This document shows positions 44,801 through 52,477 of a DNA stretch of 64,000 bases, in pieces. The stretch is taken from positions 310,001-374,000 of the forward strand of contig NZ_SUME01000005.1 of the NCBI RefSeq assembly GCF_005048855.1, written 5' to 3'. Source of the DNA: Sphingobacterium olei (GTDB lineage Bacteria > Bacteroidota > Bacteroidia > Sphingobacteriales > Sphingobacteriaceae). Both the position numbers and the translations under genes were made by a program. Below the pieces are notes generated by a model. It was not told where the DNA came from. It worked only from the letters and a program-made list of their open reading frames with translations, and did no database searches. Each line of letters opens with the position of its first letter. The stretch's first letter is position 1.

Positions 44801-45400
44801 ATTGCCCTGTGCACTTACAGCAGTACTGTCACCAGTTGCACGTACGGTCGCAATCGCAGCAGTACTATCGCGAGTCGTTGTACTGGTGGCTGTACTATCA
44901 GCCCCAGTGGTCTTTTTCGCTACTATCGAGCTGTCCGTCTCTTGCTGTGCCGCCCGGGCCGTAGAATCTGCTTTTGCAGCGGCAGCAGCAGCCTTCTGTT
45001 CTGGTGTCACCTCTGGTGTGTGTGTTAGTACGACCTGCAATGCAGTTTGATTATTAACCGCCACTTCTTTTGGTGCAAATGGCGATTTTAGAAAAATCAA
45101 TGTCGCCGTCGGACTGGCATCAATGACAAATTCGCCATTCTCGTTCGATGTCACCGAGTTTGTCGTATTTTTTTCGGTAATCACGACGGTGGGCAGAGGG
45201 CTGCCAAGCGAATCGCGAACCACGCCCTTTACCTCGGTAGAATCATCTGCGGCGGGGATAAAGGAGTTACCCACCGTGTTGCTTTTTAAGACATTAATGT
45301 GTGTAGTGTTCGTGCTGTTTTCGAACGAGAATACCCCCTGAGAAGAGATAACTGCGCATCCGAGCACAAAAAGAGGCATAGATAAAAACTTGTAATTCAT
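41843..45400 (-). CDS. SusC-type transporter with tandem carboxypeptidase-like domains and a DSTA linker
   Basis: The protein has 1185 residues. After the signal (SMPLFVLGCAVISSQGVFS), a first carboxypeptidase-D-like domain spans about 56-127 (VKGVVRDSLGSPLPTVVI). A low-complexity linker (about 128-198), rich in Ala, Thr and Ser, carries four DSTA motifs near residues 145, 168, 178 and 191. A second such domain spans about 200-268 (ISGVITDESGPLVGATV). The plug has VAVGYGTMQRATLASAV, AIQGKAGGVQV, IRVRGTTSI, DPLYVVDG and ILKDAASSSIYGARAANGV, and the barrel ends FTTGINLTF. Two N-terminal domains with such a linker are not the standard SusC layout. It pairs with the SusD gene 18 bp downstream. 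Confidence 0.92.
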   Translation of the reverse strand: MNYKFLSMPLFVLGCAVISSQGVFSFENSTNTTHINVLKSNTVGNSFIPAADDSTEVKGVVRDSLGSPLPTVVITEKNTTNSVTSNENGEFVIDASPTATLIFLKSPFAPKEVAVNNQTALQVVLTHTPEVTPEQKAAAAAAKADSTARAAQQETDSSIVAKKTTGADSTATSTTTRDSTAAIATVRATGDSTAVSAQGNISGVITDESGPLVGATVSVKNSTVQTQTDEQGRYSINADPSATLIFSSVGYQSIEEVVGNREDIDMILTNESKTLASVDVVAVGYGTMQRATLASAVSSIGSDQIENEVLPSITQAIQGKAGGVQVSQKSGSPGGGLSIRVRGTTSINASSDPLYVVDGIPVNSTTNFTGGSNFNFGGGTQGINILASINPSDVQSVEILKDAASSSIYGARAANGVVLITTKKGQADINQFNFNMYEGFSEVPKSRYYKMMNTAQYQDYMRDFYSYTEPDENGNRPIPEQILSNSNINTDWQDAIFRTAPTRSYELSASGGSEKTQYYSSVGYMKQGGVLLNSNFSRLSGRINLDHQQNEKLRFSTSVNLTRATNDRVQEENSKEGPTKSGYVMPPNLPIYDANGNYMHDLVSITRENPIAMLQLPVNNAETFRVLANVSAEYNILESLKLKTAFGTDISFIDETFFMPPSGLRSFESQGGIGARRNTRDQLWINETTLAFDKVMGDHTVNALAGVSVQESRLEFVDAQRSNFPSNDIEHISAGGVISGANAFPEEWAIASGFARVNYNYLGKYIVTANLRSDGSSRFGVENRWATFPSFAAAWRVSEESFLQGSKIFSDLKLRASWGITGNQNIGNYASYSLYSGGNNYLGQPGFIPNVLGDRNLKWETTRQLDIGVDVGLFGNRISLLADYYVKNTSDLLLGVPVLTSSGYINRFTNSGDIENKGFEFELTTRNLVGDFKWTTSLNMTFNRNKVTALPNGVDRIRGGVGDLNIAEVGLPLGTFFGWKMIGVNPETGIIDYLGADGQPTTPEHDGDRMVIGDPNPDFFGGITNTFQYKNIDLSIMGQFTYGNDLFNYNLATGLGGSNLSSNGFVDWVDRWRQPGDITDVPRPTPGLLDNAAISDRFVQDGSFFRLRNITVGYTLPTSVTEKMRVQRLRWYFTVQNAFVFTNYRGYDPEVSSSHGGANTGLIYGYDYGSYPQPRIFTTGINLTF

Positions 45401-45813
45401 ATACGTGTAGCGATTTTGTTTCTTATAAATAAGTATGATGCGATAAAGTGCATGCGTTTTTTAAAAACATTTTGTATAAGTTGACTGTTGAATTCTTTTT
45501 GTACTCATTCTTTTGTTTCAAGTTTGTTACAATTGAACCCACCATTTTCAACGCTCTATTTTCCTTTTTGTTTTCTTTGGTCGTGATTTAATTTATTTAT
45601 ATTTATCTTCCAGGGCAGGAACTAATTCATTACAAATGGTTTGTAAATGCGAAGCGATTATTCAAGTTTATGGTGAAAAATTTCCCACTTGAAGTCTATT
45701 CTTACTCAATTTTAAGCATGGAGTAGAAATACAATTAATCGGACATTGTAAACAAATTGGACGATAAGCTGTTAAATAAATTCGGGTGTAATCCACAAAA
45801 TTTAGCATAGTTT
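45401..45813. other. Divergent intergenic region
   Basis: This 413-bp AT-rich stretch separates the minus-strand susC from the plus-strand PAS kinase. No gene is seen. It contains the short palindrome at 45630-45646. Neither strand shows a convincing TTTG/TAnnTTTG promoter pair, so both promoters remain unplaced. Confidence 0.5.
45630..45646. repeat. Short palindrome TTACAAA-TGG-TTTGTAA
   Basis: Two perfect 7-bp arms with a 3-bp centre lie midway between divergent genes, a typical place for an operator. No second copy was noticed and no regulator is known, so its role is open. Confidence 0.35.
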
Positions 45814-48800
45814 ATGATCTCTTCACAACAAAAAACAGGGGCTTCAGATCAGCCGAATGGATTTTTACTTTTTTTACGAGGCAGTGGAGAGTGTGCACAT
45901 CACCTAACAAGCCTCGACTGGGAACGTACGGAGCTGGGTTCCATAGCTAACTGGCCTTCTGCCTTAAAACAGGCTACGGCTACTATGCTAACGAGCAAAG
46001 TTCCAACCCTCCTGTGCTGGGGTAGTTCCTTCATACAGTTATACAATACACAATTTGAATTTATATTGGATGGGCGCTTTTTACAAATGCCTGTTTTAGG
46101 CATTCCAGCCGAGCAGACGTTTCGTTCCGATTGGCATGCCTTCAGTCCTCTTTTTACGAAGGCTTTGCAGGGCGAGGCGAGCGAATGGAATCAGTACAAA
46201 GTAAAGAAAGGCAAACACGACGCGCTAGCCGACCGCTATTTTGATATATCCTTTATCCCTATAAGAGACGAGCTCGGTAAAGTACAGGGTGTAAGTGTTA
46301 CATTTGCCGATCGCACGCCGGTGGTACAGGAACTCAAGACACTGCGGTCCTATAGGCGGAATGTTGACTTAATGATTCACCAGGCTCCCGTAGGTATCTG
46401 TATCGTTATCGGCACTCCCCTACGCACGATCGAGGTCAACGATGTGTTCGTAGAAATTACCGGCAAGCAACGTGAAGATTTCTTTCGCCTTCCGTATTGG
46501 GATGTCAATGCTGAAATCAGGGACGTGTACGAACCTATCTCGCTTCGCGTGATCCAAACAGGCCAAAGCTATCAGGCCAAAGAGCACCGGGTTACCCTCA
46601 TTCGTAACGGCATACCCGAAACTGTTTACGTTGATTTTGTATATGAGCCGCTTCGGGATACAGAAGGACAGATTATCGGTCTCATGATTGTTGCCGTTGA
46701 TGTTACCGAAAAATCCACTTCAAAACAAGTGTTGGAACAGACTAACGAGGAAATGGCGGCCATCAACGAAGAAATGACTTCTGCTAACGAAGAACTGATC
46801 ACCACCAATGAAGACTTAGAATTTACCCAACATAAGTTACATATATCGTTAGAAAGGCTCACGGAAAGCGAACATCAGATGCGCGAAATGGTAGAACGGG
46901 CTCCTTTTCCAATCGGCGTATATATTGGCAAGGAGATGCGTATAACCCACGCAAATCAGGCAATCAAAGATGTCTGGGGAAAAGGTGACGAGGTCATAGG
47001 GAAAACGTATGCAGAAGTGTTGCCCGAACTGGCAGACCAAGATATCTATCCGCAGCTTGATCACGTATATTCGACTGGTATTCCATTTCATACGCGCAAT
47101 CAGCTCGTCGTCCTGCATATTGAGGGCAGACCTCGGGATTTCTATTTTAATTATAGTTTTACGCCGCTACGCAATCATGAAGGACAGATATACGGAGTCA
47201 TGAATACGGCAGCCGATGTGACTGACCTTTATCAGGCCAAACAAAAGGTCGAACAGAGCGAACGGAACTTTTACAACATGATACAACAAGCTCCAGTCGC
47301 TATGTGCTTGCTTCTGGGACCCGAGCATACCGTTGCACTGGTTAATGATGCCATGATCGATATCTGGGGCAAAGCCAGAACCGAGGTGTTGCACCGCCCG
47401 CTTTTCGAAGCACTACCCGATGCGCGGAAGCAGGGGTTGGAAGAAGTTATGGCGCAGGTGTATAATACGGGTATACCTTATCAGGCTATAGAGCAGCCAG
47501 TGTCTCTTATCCGTCACGGGGTACCTGATGTTGTGTATCAAAGTTTTGTATACCAGCCTTATTATAATGCAGATGGATCTATTCTTGGCGTATTGGCTAT
47601 TTCGGTTAATGTTACCGAGCAGGTTACAGCTCGCTTAGAACTCGAGCGGGTCTACGAGCAGTCGCGTTTAGCCAAGGAAGCTGCTTCCTTGGGTACCTTC
47701 GATTTTAATGTTTTAACCGGTACACTCGAATGGGATAGGAGATGTAGGGAGCTTTTTGGGGTGCCTCACGATGGTCCTGTAACCTTAGAAAAAGATTTTA
47801 AAGAAGCGCTACATCCCGACGATGTGGATCGTGTGTTCTGGGCAATATCCAGGGCAATGGATGAAGAACGCTCGGGTGGCATATATTCCACAGTGTACCG
47901 TACCATTACGGGTGCTAATCGGCAAGAACGTTGGATAAAGGCTCAAGGCAAGGCCTATTTCGATAAAGATGCTAAGCCACTACGGTTGATTGGTTCTGTG
48001 TTGGATATCACCGACCAAAAACTCCATGAAATCCGGATAGAAGAGAATGCGGAAAAACATGGCCGATTAGCCGCAATCATAGATTCTACCGACGACATTA
48101 TCATTGGCCAAACACTGGAGGGATATATTACTAGCTGGAATCGAGCCGCCGAGCGCCACTTAGGCTATTCGACGGAAGAGGCTGTCGGGAAGCACATATC
48201 CCTTATCTATCCGTCATCACGCTTTGAAGAAGCCACCTATCTGGCTTCCCTGGTCAGCGAAGGTCAGGAGGTTGTTAACTTCGAGACGGTTCGCTTAGAT
48301 AAAGAAGGTAATGAGAAGCAGCTCTCGATTACGGTGTCACCTGTTTTAGATGGGAAAGGTCAGGTCATAGGTTCCTCCAAGATTGCCCGGGATATCAGCG
48401 GGCAGAAGGCAGCGGAGAAGGCAACTCGTCGCTATACCTCGCGATTGGAGGTGCTCAACAAGATGATTCAAACGGTTGCCGAGGAACTGGATCTGGATCG
48501 TATCCTGCAAAAAGTGATCGCTGCCACTTGCGAGCTTACTGGCGCAGCATTTGGAAGCTTCTTTTATGCCAAAAAAGATATCGATGGGAAGGTGGATCTT
48601 GTGTATGCTACTTCTTCCGTGGGCACCGTTTCATTCACCCCTTCTGATATTGCGGCAAGCCAAGCTTTCTTCTCCGGTGTATTTACCGATTTGCAAGTGA
48701 ATCGCGTGGCAAACACTGACGAGGACCCCCGTTATCAGTCGCACAAATATCTTTTCGGCATGCCGTCCGTAGATTTTCACGTTTCCAGTTATCTTGCGGT

Positions 48801-49638
48801 CCCCGTTGTATCCCGATCGGGAGAGGTTATCGGCGGATTGTTTTTTGGACACCCTGATCCAGAACGCTTTAGTTCAGATCATGAAAGTCTCGTTATTTCC
48901 ATTGCAGCACATGCTGCAGTCGGATTAGATAATGCACAACTCTATGAAAAAGTGAAAAGCCTGAACGATAAGAAAGATGAATTTATTGGCTTGGCCAGTC
49001 ACGAACTGAAGACCCCACTTACCAGTATAAATGGCTACCTTCAGATTTTAGAGCGATCTAACCAAAATGAACAACATCATTTGTTTTTAAAACGGGCTAC
49101 TTTGCAGGTTAAAAAGCTAACCATGTTAGTCGACGACTTACTCGATGTTTCGAAGATTGAAGCCGGAAAATTAAAATTAACCTTAGTTGATTTCGATCTA
49201 CTCAATACGATTAAGGAAGCTATAGATTTGGTCGCTCTAAATAGCAACAAGCATCATATTACGTTCAAAACAACGGCTGAATCGTGTGTGGTTAAGGCCG
49301 ATAGCCACCGTATTGAACAGGTTATGCTAAATCTATTGACTAATGCCATCAAATATGCCCCCGGAAAGACAGCGATCGAGGTGTCGCTCCTTATCAGCGA
49401 CAGTGATGTTTTAGTTGGTGTGAAAGACTTCGGTATCGGCATTCCCATTGACAAGCAGGATACGATCTTCTCCCGCTTTTACCGTATAGAAGAAAACACC
49501 CAGAATATTTCCGGACTGGGGATGGGATTATTTTTATCCCACGAAATTATAACCCGACATCAGGGTAAAATTTGGGTCGATAGCGTACTCGGTCATGGCA
49601 GTACATTCTGGTTTAGCTTGCCTTTAAATAGCGAATAA
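45814..49638 (+). CDS. Multi-PAS/GAF sensor histidine kinase
   Basis: This 1274-residue protein has no signal peptide or membrane helix and is probably cytosolic. In order: a degenerate PAS-like domain (about 25-170), PAS (185-300), a coiled coil of NEEM/NEEL repeats (about 305-355), PAS (360-475), PAS (485-605), PAS with WDRRCRELFGVP (615-740), PAS with IDSTDDIIIGQTLEGYITSWN (745-870), GAF (about 885-1040), HisKA with His1063 in LASHELKTPL, and a HATPase with NAIKYAP and GIGIPIDKQ. There is no receiver domain and no adjacent response regulator, so it is an orphan kinase. Ligands cannot be read from sequence. It lies upstream of the exopolysaccharide-type operon, separated by 380 bp. Confidence 0.92.
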   Translation: MISSQQKTGASDQPNGFLLFLRGSGECAHHLTSLDWERTELGSIANWPSALKQATATMLTSKVPTLLCWGSSFIQLYNTQFEFILDGRFLQMPVLGIPAEQTFRSDWHAFSPLFTKALQGEASEWNQYKVKKGKHDALADRYFDISFIPIRDELGKVQGVSVTFADRTPVVQELKTLRSYRRNVDLMIHQAPVGICIVIGTPLRTIEVNDVFVEITGKQREDFFRLPYWDVNAEIRDVYEPISLRVIQTGQSYQAKEHRVTLIRNGIPETVYVDFVYEPLRDTEGQIIGLMIVAVDVTEKSTSKQVLEQTNEEMAAINEEMTSANEELITTNEDLEFTQHKLHISLERLTESEHQMREMVERAPFPIGVYIGKEMRITHANQAIKDVWGKGDEVIGKTYAEVLPELADQDIYPQLDHVYSTGIPFHTRNQLVVLHIEGRPRDFYFNYSFTPLRNHEGQIYGVMNTAADVTDLYQAKQKVEQSERNFYNMIQQAPVAMCLLLGPEHTVALVNDAMIDIWGKARTEVLHRPLFEALPDARKQGLEEVMAQVYNTGIPYQAIEQPVSLIRHGVPDVVYQSFVYQPYYNADGSILGVLAISVNVTEQVTARLELERVYEQSRLAKEAASLGTFDFNVLTGTLEWDRRCRELFGVPHDGPVTLEKDFKEALHPDDVDRVFWAISRAMDEERSGGIYSTVYRTITGANRQERWIKAQGKAYFDKDAKPLRLIGSVLDITDQKLHEIRIEENAEKHGRLAAIIDSTDDIIIGQTLEGYITSWNRAAERHLGYSTEEAVGKHISLIYPSSRFEEATYLASLVSEGQEVVNFETVRLDKEGNEKQLSITVSPVLDGKGQVIGSSKIARDISGQKAAEKATRRYTSRLEVLNKMIQTVAEELDLDRILQKVIAATCELTGAAFGSFFYAKKDIDGKVDLVYATSSVGTVSFTPSDIAASQAFFSGVFTDLQVNRVANTDEDPRYQSHKYLFGMPSVDFHVSSYLAVPVVSRSGEVIGGLFFGHPDPERFSSDHESLVISIAAHAAVGLDNAQLYEKVKSLNDKKDEFIGLASHELKTPLTSINGYLQILERSNQNEQHHLFLKRATLQVKKLTMLVDDLLDVSKIEAGKLKLTLVDFDLLNTIKEAIDLVALNSNKHHITFKTTAESCVVKADSHRIEQVMLNLLTNAIKYAPGKTAIEVSLLISDSDVLVGVKDFGIGIPIDKQDTIFSRFYRIEENTQNISGLGMGLFLSHEIITRHQGKIWVDSVLGHGSTFWFSLPLNSE

Positions 49639-49704
49639 GAACCGTAAACCGCTGAGTTTCTTATTTGGTCCCCATCTCTACTCATTCTTTATTTTCATTT
49701 TTTT

Positions 49705-49749
49705 CGTAATACGCTTAAAACTACCCGTTTGGGTAGGCTAAGTATTACG
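49705..49749. promoter_or_regulatory. Nested inverted repeat (terminator or operator)
   Basis: Outer arms CGTAATAC (49705-49712) and GTATTACG (49742-49749) enclose inner arms CTACCC and GGGTAG (49721-49726 and 49731-49736) around a GTTT loop. Either strand can form a two-tier hairpin. It could terminate the kinase transcript, although no T run follows directly. The TACCCGTTTGGGTA core is also a plausible binding site for a dimeric regulator of the operon beginning 270 bp downstream. Confidence 0.5.
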
Positions 49750-49940
49750 CTATGCATATACATTTGCACTAGTTTTTTTGGGGGTAATAGGTATCATGTT
49801 CTTTGAATATTGACTAGCATTCTCTGCCAGGAAGGAGAAGTGTAAAAGTTAGAAAATGGTCGTAAAATAGGCTATGTAGCTAACCAACTACAAAAAAAAA
49901 TATTTGTGGGTTTAGACAATTAAATAGAATAAGGGAAGAC

Positions 49941-49948
49941 TAATTTTG
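49941..49948 (+). promoter_or_regulatory. Candidate -7 element of the exopolysaccharide-type operon
   Basis: TAATTTTG matches TAnnTTTG. At the proper distance upstream there is only CAAT instead of TTTG, so the promoter may need an activator or be misassigned. It would start a leader of about 65 nt that contains the hairpin at 49968-49994. Confidence 0.35.
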
Positions 49949-49967
49949 TGTCAATATCTGTTGTCAT

Positions 49968-49994
49968 ATATGAAATATCCTGGATATTCCATAT
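49968..49994 (+). promoter_or_regulatory. Leader hairpin before the TolC-like gene
   Basis: ATATG-AA-ATATCC pairs with GGATAT-TC-CATAT around a single-base centre, giving an 11-bp near-perfect palindrome with an AA/TC mismatch. In the mRNA it would end 26 nt before the ATG at 50021, where it could affect ribosome access. In DNA it could be an operator. Confidence 0.4.
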
Positions 49995-50020
49995 GATACG
50001 TAAAGAAATATCATTTGCAT

Positions 50021-51388
50021 ATGAATCGTAAAGTTCTTTTGGTCGTGGTTTTAGTGATGACAGCAATGTCTGGGGGGACGGTTTTGTGCCAGGAGAAAGC
50101 ATTGACACGTGGGGGACACGATAAGGTATTGGAAGAGATGACTTCTAAATTGACCCAGTTGTTTCACACGTATCAATCTCGTTGGGATAGCGCGCGGAGT
50201 ATATCTGCTGATCCAACGCTTTCCGCGACGGTATGGTCTGATTTTTTGGAAGATCCGGCGTTGGCGTCCACACGGAGCAAATCTGTCATCACTTCGAAAA
50301 GTTTGACGGAACGATCTGGAATGGACGTGGGTTTGAAATGGACTACCGAAGCAACACACAACTTTACGACAGGTATTTCGGACAATGAAGATGTTTTTTT
50401 TGGATCACGTATCGCAAGTGGGTTAGACTGGGTGATTTTGGGAGAAGGAAGCTGGAGAAAACGGGCAAATGATCGAAATTACCTTGGAAAGAAAGTGAGA
50501 CGCGATTCGCTTATGGGAATCGATGCTGAGGTTCAATATAGGAGGCAGCAACAGCTAAGCGCTTTAGCTTATCTTTTTGATCGGTATAGATTGTCGGTAT
50601 TCGAACTGTTGGTTCCTTTGCGCAGGGAGCAAGCAACTTTTCAGGCACAGCTGTTTGAGAAAGAGTTGACGGACTATCCGACGAAGTTAAAGAGTAAACA
50701 ACGTTATGAGCAGGCGGAAGCAGAACTTGCAGCCTTACGTAGTTATGCCGCGCGGATAGATGATGGTATGTTATCAACATATTTAGCTATTCCCTTGATT
50801 AATCTTAATCTTCCGGCTTATGCATTGATGGTAGACAATAATCAGACGTATCGCCAACAACAGCTATTGGCACTGGACAAGGAACTATTAGAACAACAGC
50901 GGCAACGCGATAACCGGGATAATGTCAGCTTAAGAAGTCGGGTACGTTATAATTATTACAGCGGAGCTGGACATCAGCCTAGAGGTTTTGCGAGTGTGGG
51001 TGCTACGCTTTCGGTTCCGTTGCGTACAGGTAAAAATGTGCATGATCAAATTTACACCTATGAGTTTCAACGCAAGGAGGAACAACAAGTAGTGGAAGCA
51101 GAACATCGCCGTTTTCAGCTTCGGGATCTGTACCGAAACATGTCCGATAGAAAGCAGACGATACGAAGGCTAACTGATGAACTTACCTACGCGCAGGCAC
51201 TGATGGAACGGGAGTTGGCATTACAGCAGCAAGCGCCAAAACAGGTGAGTCCGAATACGTTTATTGAGTTGACGGATGGATATTTCCTCAAACTGTTGGA
51301 GTTGGCAGACCATCGGCAGCTGGCATGCGAGGACTATATAGACTTTATGTATTTGACCGGATACGAGATGCAGGTTAGTGGAGACTGA
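50021..51388 (+). CDS. TolC-like outer-membrane protein of a polysaccharide export operon
   Basis: About 455 residues from the ATG at 50021 (a TTG two codons upstream is not favoured). After the signal (VLLVVVLVMTAMSGGTVLCQ), the sequence alternates beta-strand-like segments (GMDVGLKWTTEATHNFTTGI, FASVGATLSVPLRTG) with long helical coiled coils rich in Gln, Arg and Glu (residues about 165-250 and 345-405). That pattern is expected of a TolC-type channel, although the helices are not clearly two symmetric repeats. It is the first gene of the operon and is followed 48 bp later by a HlyD-type adaptor. It likely forms the outer-membrane exit for the product of the glycosyltransferase. Confidence 0.65.
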   Translation: MNRKVLLVVVLVMTAMSGGTVLCQEKALTRGGHDKVLEEMTSKLTQLFHTYQSRWDSARSISADPTLSATVWSDFLEDPALASTRSKSVITSKSLTERSGMDVGLKWTTEATHNFTTGISDNEDVFFGSRIASGLDWVILGEGSWRKRANDRNYLGKKVRRDSLMGIDAEVQYRRQQQLSALAYLFDRYRLSVFELLVPLRREQATFQAQLFEKELTDYPTKLKSKQRYEQAEAELAALRSYAARIDDGMLSTYLAIPLINLNLPAYALMVDNNQTYRQQQLLALDKELLEQQRQRDNRDNVSLRSRVRYNYYSGAGHQPRGFASVGATLSVPLRTGKNVHDQIYTYEFQRKEEQQVVEAEHRRFQLRDLYRNMSDRKQTIRRLTDELTYAQALMERELALQQQAPKQVSPNTFIELTDGYFLKLLELADHRQLACEDYIDFMYLTGYEMQVSGD

Positions 51389-51436
51389 TAAGGAGTGGTA
51401 AGAGGTAATTAGGAACTTAAAAAAGAAATAGCAGAG

Positions 51437-52477
51437 ATGAAAATATCGTACGCACATCCGGTGGAGACCGTTGCGCAGATTAATGAAGAACCCCCAAAAC
51501 GCCGACGTTGGGACAGGTGGCTCTATATCGGTATTTTATTGCTGTTGGTGGGATCTCTTTTAAAATGGTTGACCTTGCCCTGGATATTTAATACGGCCGA
51601 TGGGCTTTTATTTCAGAATCAGTTTGACGCCAAGTTCACGAATGATATCCGAATCCTATCCTATAATGTACAGGATAAACAACGGGTCAGTATTGGTGAT
51701 ACACTTTTCTTCTATGAGGAACGCCGCGACGGCAGTATGAACCCTGCGCAGGATTCGATACAGTTGGAGATACAGCAGCAAAATAGAGGAGGAGAACTGA
51801 TAGCATTAGATGCACAGATCGAAAAGAGAGCACTTTTCCGTACAGAGTTGAAAAAACGGTTGGCGTACTGGCAAGCCGAAAGATTACGGAAAGAGAAATT
51901 GGTGTATTTGGGATCAATTACGGCCAACGAATTGGCCAATGTGGACCGATCTGTTGACGATGTGTCGTATCAACTGGCTACAGTAGATGCGGAGTATACG
52001 GTGTTGCGGAACGAGCGCGCTCGATTACAGGCCGCATTGGGCCAATCGCGTCAAATGGGGTTTGCGCGTCTACAACAGACTGAACCATCCATAAAGGCAT
52101 TTGTATCGCCGGTAGCCGGCACGGTGGATCGCTTAAGGGTAGCGGTAGATGGTATTTGTTATCGGCAAGAAGTCGTGGCTTCGATTGTAGATTCAACCTA
52201 TATGGTACGTGCATATATCGATGTGAAAGATCTGGATAAATTCCATGTAAACGACGAGGTGGTTGTGCTGTTGCCCTATGGGAGCAAAAAGCTACAAGGA
52301 AGTATAACCCAATTGTATGCGGTTATGGAAGATAAGGATAAGATATTATTCAATTCCATCGATGACGATAAATACGGTGTGGTCGTCGAGGTAAAGCCCA
52401 AGGGTATCAAAGGCTGGGACGAACTTATCGCCAGTAATATACCGGTAAAAATTAGGAAAGGAAGGTTAGAGCTATGA
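51437..52477 (+). CDS. HlyD-family periplasmic adaptor protein
   Basis: This 346-residue protein has a short cytoplasmic N-terminus with basic residues (PPKRRRWDRW) and one membrane helix (about 28-50). The first half-lipoyl segment reads VQDKQRVSIGDTLFFYEE. A coiled-coil hairpin (about 110-210) follows, then the second lipoyl half with FVSPVAGTVDRLRVAVDG, and a beta-barrel domain (YMVRAYIDVKDLDKFHVNDEVVVLLPYG). It spans the periplasm to connect an inner-membrane synthase with an outer-membrane channel. Alg44 of the alginate system has a comparable HlyD-like part. Its stop overlaps the next start (ATGA), so it is translationally coupled to the zinc-ribbon protein. Confidence 0.88.
   Translation: MKISYAHPVETVAQINEEPPKRRRWDRWLYIGILLLLVGSLLKWLTLPWIFNTADGLLFQNQFDAKFTNDIRILSYNVQDKQRVSIGDTLFFYEERRDGSMNPAQDSIQLEIQQQNRGGELIALDAQIEKRALFRTELKKRLAYWQAERLRKEKLVYLGSITANELANVDRSVDDVSYQLATVDAEYTVLRNERARLQAALGQSRQMGFARLQQTEPSIKAFVSPVAGTVDRLRVAVDGICYRQEVVASIVDSTYMVRAYIDVKDLDKFHVNDEVVVLLPYGSKKLQGSITQLYAVMEDKDKILFNSIDDDKYGVVVEVKPKGIKGWDELIASNIPVKIRKGRLEL

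Larger units (their letters stand above)
49639..50020. other. Regulatory region before the exopolysaccharide-type operon
   Basis: This 382-bp stretch has no gene. It contains a nested inverted repeat (49705-49749), an A-tract near 49892, a -7-like element (49941-49948) and a hairpin just before the first operon gene (49968-49994). The 5' end probably also serves to end the kinase transcript. Confidence 0.55.

Noticed and set aside
44583..45050. Open frame of 155 codons on the + strand within the second susC
   Set aside because: It lies wholly opposite the DSTA-repeat linker and carboxypeptidase domains of a convincing SusC; low-complexity codons there leave the reverse strand free of stops.
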